Source: OLB11 sp041392835
GTDB lineage: Bacteria > Bacteroidota > Bacteroidia > Chitinophagales > Chitinophagaceae
Direction: 5' to 3'
Assembly (NCBI GenBank): GCA_041392835.1
Contig: JAWKLF010000003.1
Span: 304,369-368,368 of the forward strand
DNA: 64,000 bases
The notes below the pieces were generated by a model. That model was not told the origin of the DNA. It saw only the letters and a program-made list of their open reading frames with translations, and did not search any database. Below are positions 35,071 to 42,673 of this stretch, in pieces (the first letter of the stretch is position 1; every line of letters starts with the position of its first letter). Both the position numbers and the translations under genes were made by a program.

Positions 35071-35529
35071 TCAATTTTTCAAAAATATGTAAGCATTCAA
35101 TGATGTCGCAATTAATAGCCAAATAAGATATGGAGCAATTAATAGTGATTTTAGTTTCAACGTCTGCCAATAAAAGAGAAGGAAAAATCCAATTAGAACT
35201 GTAAGAGCACTAATTAGAAATAGAGCAGTCAACACTTTGTTATAGTAAAAGAATGTTGGATTCCATCCAATATTTAATATCCATTGAACTGAGTATAATA
35301 GTATAAGCAATCTTTTGTTTTCTATAGCTGTCCAAACCTTGGCCATATAAAGACTAAAACAAATCATGATAGCAGTCCATGCGACTCCAAATACCCAGCC
35401 TGAAGGTGTCCATGGTGCCTTAGATAACTTGATATACCAATCTGAAGCAACCCCTCTGCCAGTAAAAAGTCCTCCTAGCGCTATCGCACCAAAATTGAGA
35501 ATTAGAAAGATTATGAGTTTATAAATCAT
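35071..35529 (-). CDS. TspO/MBR family tryptophan-rich sensory protein
   Basis: Five-helix membrane protein that binds porphyrins and cholesterol-like ligands. KAPWTPSGWVFGVAWTAIM holds the family PxxxxPxWxFxxxW pattern, and YSVQWILNIGWNPTFFYY is the second hallmark. Length 152 is typical. The gene is preceded by a -7 element 5 nt upstream of the ATG. Confidence 0.92.
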   Translation of the reverse strand: MIYKLIIFLILNFGAIALGGLFTGRGVASDWYIKLSKAPWTPSGWVFGVAWTAIMICFSLYMAKVWTAIENKRLLILLYSVQWILNIGWNPTFFYYNKVLTALFLISALTVLIGFFLLFYWQTLKLKSLLIAPYLIWLLIATSLNAYIFLKN

Positions 35530-35534
35530 TGTTT

Positions 35535-35542
35535 CAAAGATA
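35535..35542 (-). promoter_or_regulatory. tspO-like gene promoter, -7 element
   Basis: CAAAGATA on the plus strand is TATCTTTG on the minus strand, a full match ending 5 nt before the ATG at 35529, so the leader would be absent or nearly so. Confidence 0.45.
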
Positions 35543-35569
35543 GAATATTTAATGATAGTAAATTCACTA

Positions 35570-35764
35570 TTATTTTTTCATAATTTTTCTAATAATCAAT
35601 TCATATTCACCAAATCTATGTTTTCTTATAGGTCTTATTTTGGGGTCTGTAGAAAAATACAATAGTAGGCAAGGGCTTATTGAATTATATGCTTCCACAT
35701 ATTCATATTTAATAAGTTCATTGTTGTTTATTCTTTGTTTAATTTTATTGTGATATGGATACAT
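35570..35764 (-). CDS. Small conserved-looking protein of unknown function
   Basis: A 64-residue protein starting at the ATG at 35764 (MYPYHNKIKQRI); the frame also allows a GTG two codons earlier. The sequence is ordered and not low-complexity: LIKYEYVEAYNSISPCLLLYF, then STDPKIRPIRKHRFGEYEL. It looks like a real small protein of the kind shared within Bacteroidota, but I cannot name a family. It reads toward, and lies 41 nt before, the tspO-like gene. Confidence 0.55.
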   Translation of the reverse strand: MYPYHNKIKQRINNNELIKYEYVEAYNSISPCLLLYFSTDPKIRPIRKHRFGEYELIIRKIMKK

Positions 35765-36093
35765 TTTCACTTCAATTAGATTCTGTTGACTTGATATCTT
35801 GTTGTTATAAATAAATTTGTTACAATTCCAAATTCTTGATTAGCACGTTCAAATTTAGTGTTTATTATCTTGATATAAAGTCAAGTTGCTATGTACTAAT
35901 ATGTGCTAGATTACTATATTAGCAAAATGATACCAGAAGATTATAATATTTTTTTATTACATAGCCATCTTAGTTTAGCATTTTTATCGAAATGCATTTG
36001 TCAATGTTTGATTCAACACATTATTTTTGGAGTCTAATCAGAATTTAGATAAGGAAACATGAAGGGGGGGATACAATTTTGTTAAAGAAAAAT
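35765..36093. other. Non-coding gap of about 330 bp with an inverted repeat
   Basis: No convincing gene. A plus-strand 36-codon frame (35927-36037, MIPEDYNIFLLHSHLS...) is too short to support. The gap contains the inverted repeat listed separately, and a run of seven G at 36064-36070, unusual in this AT-rich DNA, just beyond the GH3 gene. Confidence 0.4.
35786..35884. repeat. Imperfect 13-nt inverted repeat, 73 nt apart
   Basis: TTGACTTGATATC (35786-35798) and GATATAAAGTCAA (35872-35884) are inverted copies with one mismatch. They enclose 73 nt of AT-rich DNA. This could be the trace of a small mobile element or a pair of regulator sites; neither is shown. Confidence 0.35.
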
Positions 36094-37647
36094 TTAAAGA
36101 TTGATTTTTACCTCAAGTGATTTATTGCCAAATTGGTTAAGAAATCTTCCCACTGTTTTATTTACCATTTTAGTACTTGGAAACTTATTCATAGCTCCAA
36201 ATTTTCCTGTTGCATGTAAAATTCTATAAAAGTAGAAGAGGGTAGTACTTCTATAAACAAATGGGGCAATGTAGAATCCCTTTCTATTGTGATAATCATC
36301 ATTGATTTTTCTAAGTGTTTCATCAATTTGCTTTAATACTTCATTTTTATCTACTTCCTGATCACAACCAATATACCATTTGTGAGCAAATTTTTTATCA
36401 TGAGTATAGCCAGCTACTGTAAATTCTTTAATCGTAATTTTAAGTTTTCGTTGTACTTCATCTATAGCTTTATTCATATTATCTACACTCAAATGCTCTC
36501 CACACAAACTCAAAAATTGTTTAGTACGTCCAACAATTACAAATTCGCCAAGTTTTACATTCGTAAATCGTATTACATCGCCTATCAAATATCGCCAGGC
36601 TCCGGCACAAGTGCTGATAACAATAGCATAATCAGTTTTTTCTACTACCTCATTTATTAAATATGCTTTAGAACCTTGTTTTATTTCTCCATCTTCTGTA
36701 AAGTTGGTTAAATTAAATGGTACAAACTCATAGAAAATTCCATTGTTTAGTATCAGTTTAATGCCACTGGTATTGGGTCTGGCTTGGAAACCAAAACTTC
36801 CTTCAGAAGCCATATAGGTTTCTATGTATTTGATATTATTGCCAAACAATGTTTTAAATTGTTCTCTATAGGGCTCTATAGATACACCACCATGTATATA
36901 CAAAGCCAAATTAGGCCATATATCATGTATGGAATCTAATTTGTGATATCGGATAATTTCTTCCATCACTATTTGAACCCAAGAGGGTACACCACATATA
37001 GTGCCTACATTCCATGTTGGTGCTTTGCGTACTATAAGTTTTATTCTATCTTCCCATCGGGGTCTTTTAGAAATACTTTGGCCTGGTTTGTAAAATAAAA
37101 AAGATAGCCAGCGAGGCATTTTCTTAGCACTAATGCCACTCATATCGCCTTCATAGTAATCGCCTTTTTCATAGAGCGATGTAGAGCCTCCCAACATTAA
37201 TATACCTTTCCCAAAAACATCGGCTGGTAAATCAAAATTTTGCATGGAGAAAAATTGTTTGAATCCAGCCTTCTTTACCGATTTTATCATGTCATCTGTT
37301 ACAGGTATATGCTTGCTTGCACTTTCAGATGTGCCAGAGCTGAGTGCAAAATATTTTACCTTACCTGGCCAGCATACATTGCTTTCTCCTTCTTGGCAAT
37401 AGCGCCACCATTGATTATACATTTGATTATAATTATGGAAAGGAACTTTTTTGGCAAATGCATCATAAAAGTCATTTTCACTTAAAATGCTTTTAAACTG
37501 ATAGTATTTCCCAAAGTTTGATTTGGATGCTTTATTTAATAAGTGTTTCAACACATTAATCTGATAGGCTCTGGGTGTGCCTAAGTTAATGCTAATGCGT
37601 TTGCGCAGGCGTAGTGAACGGTTTATGATATGACCTAATAGTGCCAT
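36094..37647 (-). CDS. GH3-family acyl-adenylate ligase
   Basis: A 517-residue member of the GH3 (auxin-responsive promoter) fold, which adenylates a carboxylic acid and joins it to an amine, usually an amino acid. Family landmarks: LNKASKSNFGKYYQF near residue 40, YFALSSGTSESASKHIPVT near 100 (nucleotide-binding loop), ETYMASEGSFGFQ near 275, WRYLIGDVIRFTNV near 350 and VGRTKQFLSLCGEHLS near 370. Bacterial substrates are unknown. It follows, after 28 nt, a DegT-fold enzyme gene with an altered active site, so the two likely act together. Confidence 0.9.
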   Translation of the reverse strand: MALLGHIINRSLRLRKRISINLGTPRAYQINVLKHLLNKASKSNFGKYYQFKSILSENDFYDAFAKKVPFHNYNQMYNQWWRYCQEGESNVCWPGKVKYFALSSGTSESASKHIPVTDDMIKSVKKAGFKQFFSMQNFDLPADVFGKGILMLGGSTSLYEKGDYYEGDMSGISAKKMPRWLSFLFYKPGQSISKRPRWEDRIKLIVRKAPTWNVGTICGVPSWVQIVMEEIIRYHKLDSIHDIWPNLALYIHGGVSIEPYREQFKTLFGNNIKYIETYMASEGSFGFQARPNTSGIKLILNNGIFYEFVPFNLTNFTEDGEIKQGSKAYLINEVVEKTDYAIVISTCAGAWRYLIGDVIRFTNVKLGEFVIVGRTKQFLSLCGEHLSVDNMNKAIDEVQRKLKITIKEFTVAGYTHDKKFAHKWYIGCDQEVDKNEVLKQIDETLRKINDDYHNRKGFYIAPFVYRSTTLFYFYRILHATGKFGAMNKFPSTKMVNKTVGRFLNQFGNKSLEVKINL

Positions 37648-37675
37648 TTTATATAATCAAATGTATTAAAGGGTT

Positions 37676-38878
37676 TTATTTAAAAGATTTCATGAACTCA
37701 TCGATACTATCCATCATATGGCTTATTTGTACATCGCTCAAGCCATGATGGCAAGCCATCAACATGCCACCACGCATTACATGGTCTGCATTTACATAGC
37801 CATCTGAAGAGGCGCTATGTTGACAGTTTTTAAAGCCTGGTTGTCTTAGTATGTTTCCAGTAAAGATAGTTCGAGTTTGAATGTTTCTTTTTTCTAAAAA
37901 AATCTGAAGTTCTTTTCGTTTAAAAGGTGCTTCATCGCGTATTGTAACTGCAAATGCCAACCAACCTGTGCGTGAATCAGGAAGTTGTTTTGGTAATATA
38001 AAATACTCCTCATATTGCTCCATAAAAGAGCGTATTTGTTTAAAATGTTTTGTTCTTAAATCAATATTGTTATTCAATTTGTCGAGCTGTACCAAGCCAA
38101 AAGCGGCTCCTATTTCAGATGGTTCTATATTAAAACCTGGTTCTTCAAAAACAAATTTTGCATCATACGGTATGCCGTCCACTTCTACATTAAAGCGATT
38201 TTCTATTTTTTCGCTTTCTACAAATAAAGAAGAAGACCGTCCCCAACTTCTCAACAACTTACCTCTTCTAAGATACTCATCATTATTAACACAAAGCATA
38301 CCTCCATTGCCTGCGCAATTCATGATATGCGAGCCATAAAAACTTGTTGTGCTCATATCTGTAAAGCGGCCTGAGCTTTTGCCCTGTATTTCAGCTCCTA
38401 TCGTATCTGCACTATCTTCTAACAAAAACAATTGATAGCGATCCGCCAATTGTTTGATTTGTTCCCATTGAGGTAAATTTCCTATTAGGTTTGGAATAAT
38501 CATAGCCTTCGTTTTAGGCGTAATCATTTCTTCTATTTTATTGGCATCTATATTATAGGTTCCTTCTTCTACATCTACAAAAGCAGGAATCCACTTCTTT
38601 TTTACAATCGGAGCTACTGTTGTAGAAAAAGTAAGAGCAGGAGTAATGATTTCTGTGCCTTCTTCATAGTTGAGCAATTCGGCAGCAAGATATAGCGCAC
38701 TTGATCCAGAGTTGACACCTATGCCATATTTTTTATTATAGAGTTGAGCTACTCGCTCTTCTAATGTTCTTACATGATAACCCATTTGGGTAGATGTTTT
38801 TAAAACATGAACGACTGCATCTATTTCTTCTTGTCCATGAACAGTGCTACCATAAGGTACATGAGGGAATTGACTCAT
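37676..38878 (-). CDS. DegT-fold PLP enzyme with His in place of the PLP lysine
   Basis: A 400-residue DegT/AHBA family protein; start at 38878 (MSQFPHVPYGSTVHG). The PLP Asp is present in LLEDSADTIGA, but the Schiff-base position reads TSFYGSHIMNCAGNGGM, with His184 where aminotransferases have Lys. This exchange is known from sugar 3-dehydratases (RfbH/DdhC/E1 and ColD). The following WGRSSSLF lacks the cysteines that hold the 2Fe-2S cluster of E1/RfbH, so a ColD-like cluster-free dehydratase is the nearest model. The companion aminotransferase at 25681 keeps its Lys. It is transcribed together with the GH3 ligase. Confidence 0.8.
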   Translation of the reverse strand: MSQFPHVPYGSTVHGQEEIDAVVHVLKTSTQMGYHVRTLEERVAQLYNKKYGIGVNSGSSALYLAAELLNYEEGTEIITPALTFSTTVAPIVKKKWIPAFVDVEEGTYNIDANKIEEMITPKTKAMIIPNLIGNLPQWEQIKQLADRYQLFLLEDSADTIGAEIQGKSSGRFTDMSTTSFYGSHIMNCAGNGGMLCVNNDEYLRRGKLLRSWGRSSSLFVESEKIENRFNVEVDGIPYDAKFVFEEPGFNIEPSEIGAAFGLVQLDKLNNNIDLRTKHFKQIRSFMEQYEEYFILPKQLPDSRTGWLAFAVTIRDEAPFKRKELQIFLEKRNIQTRTIFTGNILRQPGFKNCQHSASSDGYVNADHVMRGGMLMACHHGLSDVQISHMMDSIDEFMKSFK

Positions 38879-38899
38879 TGTAAAGTGTATTTTAAGTTG

Positions 38900-38907
38900 C
38901 AAATGTA
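38900..38907 (-). promoter_or_regulatory. Promoter of the DegT-fold enzyme/GH3 operon, -7 element
   Basis: CAAATGTA on the plus strand is TACATTTG on the minus strand, a full TAnnTTTG match 21 nt before the ATG. Confidence 0.45.
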
Positions 38908-38977
38908 TTTATTTAAGAATAAAAAAGAGATTATATAATCTTAAGAATGATGTAAAATATAGAAATAGGGATTAGAC

Positions 38978-39352
38978 TTATTTTTTGTCAATAAAAAGCA
39001 TTTTAAAAGCAATAATAATCATTAAAATGGCAAAAAAGCGCTTGATCATCAAAGGTTGAATAGTAACAGCCACACGACTTCCAAAAAAACCGCCTATTAT
39101 AAACCCAACACAAAGTAACAAAGCATATTTCCACTCCACCATGCCTTTTTGATGATAAGTATAAGCCGCTACAAAACTAACAGGAAACGAAAGCATAGCC
39201 AACGTAGTACCCTGCGCTGTATGCTGGCTCAAACCTATAAAAAGTACTAACCCTGGCACTATCACAATACCACCACCTATACCGACCATACTACTTAGTA
39301 TGCCGGCAAAAAGACCGATTAGAATAATACCAATGATTGAGGTTAAAGTCAT
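38978..39352 (-). CDS. Small TauE/SafE family membrane permease
   Basis: A 124-residue membrane protein with four hydrophobic helices. The N-terminal repeat motif GLFAGILSSMVGIGGGIVIVP and GTTLAMLSFPVSFVAAYTYH, then GGFFGSRVAVTIQP, are TauE/SafE marks. Full-length members have two such halves (about 250 residues); this is a half-size form, which occurs in Bacteroidota and would have to dimerise. Start at the ATG at 39352; the longer frame begins at TTG. Proposed substrates are sulfite and organosulfonates, unproven here. Confidence 0.85.
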   Translation of the reverse strand: MTLTSIIGIILIGLFAGILSSMVGIGGGIVIVPGLVLFIGLSQHTAQGTTLAMLSFPVSFVAAYTYHQKGMVEWKYALLLCVGFIIGGFFGSRVAVTIQPLMIKRFFAILMIIIAFKMLFIDKK

Positions 39353-39431
39353 ATTTACTGCGTTTTGTAGTACAATATTAGTCAAGTTTTCACGTCTTCA
39401 ATTAAATGTTTATTACTTTTTTATACATTTC

Positions 39432-39461
39432 TTGGTAAATTCATGGCTAAAATTATCTTTG
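39432..39461 (+). promoter_or_regulatory. Promoter of the exbB-exbD-exbD-tonB operon
   Basis: TTG (39432-39434), exactly 19 nt, then TATCTTTG (39454-39461): a perfect Bacteroidota promoter 36 nt before the exbB ATG. Confidence 0.8.
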
Positions 39462-39497
39462 TAATCTTAAATATTTAAAACTCAAAAAAACTGATTT

Positions 39498-40328
39498 ATG
39501 GCAGACGCAAAAAAAAACGTATCAAATTCGGCAAGCACAGCAAAAACAAGTGGAAATTCTATGATGATGAATCTTATCATTGTAGTTGTGTGTATTGCAG
39601 TTGCTCATCTTATTTTCCATGGTGTATTTAGTAGCACTTCAAACTTTTCAGATGGAGCTGCAAGACATCAGCCCAAAAATTTAATGGGAACTATGTACCT
39701 TGGAGGTTGGGTTGTACCTATCCTAATGTCAACATTCTTTGTCATGTTGTCTTTTCTATTTGAAAGAGCGTTTACTATTTTCAAATCAAGAGGTAAAATG
39801 TCTAATGCTGATTTTATCAAAAAAGTAAATTTTCATTTAGCTTCTAAAAATGTTGATGCTGCAATAAGCGAATGCGACAAGCAAGCGGGTAGCGTTGGTA
39901 ATGTAATGAAAGCAGGATTATTGAAATACAAAGAAATGACTACCAATTCTGAATTAGATACAGACCAAAAAGTAGAACAAATTAAAAAAGAATTGGAAGA
40001 AACCACAGCATTGGAATTGCCAATTATGGAGAAAAATTTAGTATTCCTTTCTACTATTACTTCTGGAGCTACTTTATTAGGGTTGTTCGGAACGGTAATG
40101 GGTATGATTAGAGCCTTTGCTGCTATGGCCAATGCCGGTGCACCCGATGCTAATGCCTTAGCCGCTGGTATCTCAGAAGCACTTGTAAATACTGCATTAG
40201 GTATTGGTACTTCTTTCCTTGCTATGCTTGCTTACAACTTCTTTACTACTATTATTGACAATGTAACTTTTGGCATAGAAGAAAGTGGTTTTACTTTAGA
40301 ACAAAACTTTAAAGCAAACTATAAATAA
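39498..40328 (+). CDS. exbB: MotA/TolQ/ExbB proton channel protein
   Basis: Proton-channel subunit that powers TonB. 276 residues with a Ser/Ala/Lys-rich N-terminus, a first helix (about 22-45), a second at 70-95, and the conserved ExbB core with TITSGATLLGLFGTVMGMI and ISEALVNTALGIGTSFLAML in helices 3 and 4. It leads a four-gene operon with two ExbD proteins and TonB, the standard Bacteroidota arrangement. Confidence 0.95.
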   Translation: MADAKKNVSNSASTAKTSGNSMMMNLIIVVVCIAVAHLIFHGVFSSTSNFSDGAARHQPKNLMGTMYLGGWVVPILMSTFFVMLSFLFERAFTIFKSRGKMSNADFIKKVNFHLASKNVDAAISECDKQAGSVGNVMKAGLLKYKEMTTNSELDTDQKVEQIKKELEETTALELPIMEKNLVFLSTITSGATLLGLFGTVMGMIRAFAAMANAGAPDANALAAGISEALVNTALGIGTSFLAMLAYNFFTTIIDNVTFGIEESGFTLEQNFKANYK

Positions 40329-40396
40329 TTTATTATTTTTTGTATCACATATATAAGTGATAGAAATCATTTTTCAATTTAAAAAAATAATAAACG

Positions 40397-41050
40397 ATGT
40401 CAAAACATAAACTGCCAAGAAAAAGTACGCATATCGACATGACTGCCATGTGTGATGTGGCCTTCCTTTTGCTTACTTTCTTCATGTTGGCAACAAAATT
40501 CAAACCCGACGAACCTGTTGTCGTAACAACTCCTTCATCCATATCCGAAATCATAGTACCTGAAAACTCTATCTTGCTTACAGTAGATAAAGATGGAAAA
40601 GTGTATTTTGACTATGATAACAAAAAAGCCAAACGCTCTTTAATAGATAATATAAATGAAGCCAAAGGCTTAAACTTGTCAGAAGCAGAAAAGCAATCAT
40701 TTGTCAACGGAGCATCTTTTGGATTGCCACTCAATCAAATGAAATCCTATTTGGCAATACCGCCTATGGAGCAAAAACAATATGCCTTTACAGGAATCCC
40801 TATAGATACTGCATATTTAGCTTCGGTAAATGAGTTAGGTTTCTGGGTACAAGAAGCACGCCGTGCAGGTCAAGAAGAAGGGCATCCACCAAGAATTTGT
40901 ATAAAATGCGATGCTACTACTGTGTACCCCAAAGTGAAGGACGTAATCAAAACATTAACCAAAAACGATATTGACCGTTTTAATCTATTGACATCTGTAG
41001 AAGCCGTTCCACCAGGCACTGCTGCTTATACCGAAAGAAATAAAAAATAG
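40397..41050 (+). CDS. exbD: ExbD/TolR biopolymer transport protein (first copy)
   Basis: Inner-membrane partner of ExbB with one N-terminal helix. Cytoplasmic tail STHIDMTAMCDVAFLLLTFFML contains the channel Asp in DVAFLLLTFF. The periplasmic domain is larger than usual (217 residues in total) with an insertion around residues 85-140, and ends in ICIKCDATTVYPKVKDVI. Second gene of the TonB operon. Confidence 0.93.
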   Translation: MSKHKLPRKSTHIDMTAMCDVAFLLLTFFMLATKFKPDEPVVVTTPSSISEIIVPENSILLTVDKDGKVYFDYDNKKAKRSLIDNINEAKGLNLSEAEKQSFVNGASFGLPLNQMKSYLAIPPMEQKQYAFTGIPIDTAYLASVNELGFWVQEARRAGQEEGHPPRICIKCDATTVYPKVKDVIKTLTKNDIDRFNLLTSVEAVPPGTAAYTERNKK

Positions 41051-41073
41051 TCAATTAAAATAATTAAAATAAA

Positions 41074-41664
41074 ATGGCTGAAATACAAGAAAAAGGGGAC
41101 TCCGGGAAAAAGGGAGGAGTCAAAAAAGGGAAGAAACTTTCTACAAGGGTTGACTTAACGCCTATGGTAGATCTTGGTTTCTTGCTTATCACCTTCTTTA
41201 TTTTTACTACTACCATGAGCAAACCCAAAAGCATGGAGATTAACATGCCAGTAGATAAAGATGAAATAAAAGAAGAAGATAAAAATAAGGTAAAAGATTA
41301 TACAACTATGACGGTACTCCTTAGTAAGGAACATCGTGTATATTATTATCTTGGCTTGGCCAATGACCCTATGAATCCACCTGATATGAAAGTAGTAGAT
41401 TTTGCTCCTAAAGGTGGTATTCGAGATGCTATTATAGACTTAGTAAAGAAGGTAAATGATGAAAAAGGAAATGGCATGCCTGGGCACGATCCAGAAAAAG
41501 ATAAACCTGTAGTTTTAATCAAACCAGACACTAATTGTGCTTACGATGATGTTGTAAATATATTAGATGAAATGAATATTAATGGTATAGAAACCTATGC
41601 TTTGATTGATATTTCGTCTGTAGATAGAGAATTTATCAAAGCAACTGAAAACGCTAATCAATAA
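41074..41664 (+). CDS. exbD: ExbD/TolR biopolymer transport protein (second copy)
   Basis: 196 residues. The helix begins RVDLTPMVDLGFLLITFFIFTT, with the conserved Asp in MVDLGFLLITFF. The periplasmic part holds a Lys/Glu-rich stretch and ends VLIKPDTNCAYDDVVNILDEM. It differs clearly from the preceding copy, so heteromeric ExbD assemblies are likely. The gene lies 23 nt after the first copy. Confidence 0.93.
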   Translation: MAEIQEKGDSGKKGGVKKGKKLSTRVDLTPMVDLGFLLITFFIFTTTMSKPKSMEINMPVDKDEIKEEDKNKVKDYTTMTVLLSKEHRVYYYLGLANDPMNPPDMKVVDFAPKGGIRDAIIDLVKKVNDEKGNGMPGHDPEKDKPVVLIKPDTNCAYDDVVNILDEMNINGIETYALIDISSVDREFIKATENANQ

Positions 41665-41721
41665 TTTGTGGAATTTTAATAAAAACTGCATCATAGTATT
41701 AAACTAAAAAATATTTAAAAA

Positions 41722-42558
41722 ATGGATATCAAAGACATATTAAAATCAGACGTGCTTGATATAATTTTTGAAGGTCGTAACAAAAAATATGGTGCTTACG
41801 AACTCCGAAAAAATTATAATGTGCGTGCTCGAAATGCTTTGTTTATTTGTTTAGGCTGTGCATTTTTGTTAGGAGCCATACCTGTTATTGCTTCTATCAT
41901 TAATAAAAACTTAAATAAAAAACCTAAACCAATTACCAAAGTAACTGAGCTTATTGCACCACCACCGGTAGATGAAAATAAACCGCCGCCACCACCACCA
42001 CCGCCACCACCACCGCCTCCTGCTAAACCTCAAGTGAAGTTTACTCCACCAGTTATTAAAAAGGCAGAAGAAGTGCGTGAAGAAGATAAGCCACCACCCA
42101 AAGAAAAATTGGAAAAGGCCCAAGCAAGTACGGTAACACAAGAAGGTGACCCCAATGCTAAAATTGATTTTACCGAAGCACCTCCTTCAAAAGGTCCAGA
42201 AATAGTAGAACCTCCTAAGCCAGAGCCTCCAAAAAAAGCAGAGATATTTGAATTCGTAGAGCAAATGCCTGAATTTCCGGGAGGAGAAGATGCCCTTAAT
42301 GCTTTTTTAAATAAGAACACAAAATACACTGAAGCCGCTCGTAGTGCTGGTATTTCTGGAAAAGTTGTAGTATCTTTTGTGGTAAACGAAGATGGAGAAA
42401 TAACCGATGAAAAAGTTGTAAGAGGACTTGGATATGGCCTTGACCAAAACTGCTTAAAAGTAGTGAAGTCTATGCCTAAATGGAAAGCGGGAAAACAAAA
42501 TGGAAAGGCTGTTCGCGTATCATATAGTTTACCATTTTCTTTTGAGTTAGAAGAATAA
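41722..42558 (+). CDS. tonB: Energy transducer TonB
   Basis: 278 residues. The Bacteroidota-type cytoplasmic start, MDIKDILKSDVLDIIFEGRN with KYGAYELRKNY, precedes a single helix near 40-60. A proline-rich periplasmic stretch follows, including a run of 13 prolines, then acidic/Lys regions. The C-terminal domain from about 190 (EQMPEFPGGEDALNAFL, GKVVVSFVVNEDGEITD, MPKWKAGKQNGKAVRVSYSLPF) contacts the TonB box of receptors such as the barrel encoded at 60313. Last gene of the operon, followed by a strong terminator. Confidence 0.96.
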   Translation: MDIKDILKSDVLDIIFEGRNKKYGAYELRKNYNVRARNALFICLGCAFLLGAIPVIASIINKNLNKKPKPITKVTELIAPPPVDENKPPPPPPPPPPPPPAKPQVKFTPPVIKKAEEVREEDKPPPKEKLEKAQASTVTQEGDPNAKIDFTEAPPSKGPEIVEPPKPEPPKKAEIFEFVEQMPEFPGGEDALNAFLNKNTKYTEAARSAGISGKVVVSFVVNEDGEITDEKVVRGLGYGLDQNCLKVVKSMPKWKAGKQNGKAVRVSYSLPFSFELEE

Positions 42559-42587
42559 ATATTTCATTTTAAGCGATTGTATAACCA

Positions 42588-42617
42588 AGCAGTAGTCATA
42601 GACTACTGCTTTTTTTT
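42588..42617 (+). terminator. Terminator of the TonB operon
   Basis: AGCAGTAGTC (42588-42597) and GACTACTGCT (42601-42610) form a perfect 10-bp stem with a 3-nt loop, followed by eight T. Confidence 0.93.
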
Positions 42618-42639
42618 AGCATTACTATTCGTAAACTAC

Positions 42640-42647
42640 TACATTTG
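42640..42647 (+). promoter_or_regulatory. Ketosynthase gene promoter, -7 element
   Basis: TACATTTG matches TAnnTTTG in full, 26 nt before the ATG at 42674. No TTG at the ideal -33 position. Confidence 0.45.
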
Positions 42648-42673
42648 TATTTGATAACTCTAAAAAAAATCGC

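Noticed and set aside
34932..35126. 64-codon plus-strand frame after the alanine symporter gene
   Set aside because: Starts from a non-ATG codon, has no recognisable features and runs into the antisense of the TspO gene.
35927..36037. 36-codon plus-strand frame (MIPEDYNIFLLHSHLS...)
   Set aside because: Too short, no family resemblance and no promoter; a transposase fragment was considered but nothing supports it.
41911..42329. Minus-strand frames opposite tonB
   Set aside because: They arise from the proline-rich codons of TonB read backwards (Trp/Arg- and Gly/Ser-rich artefacts).
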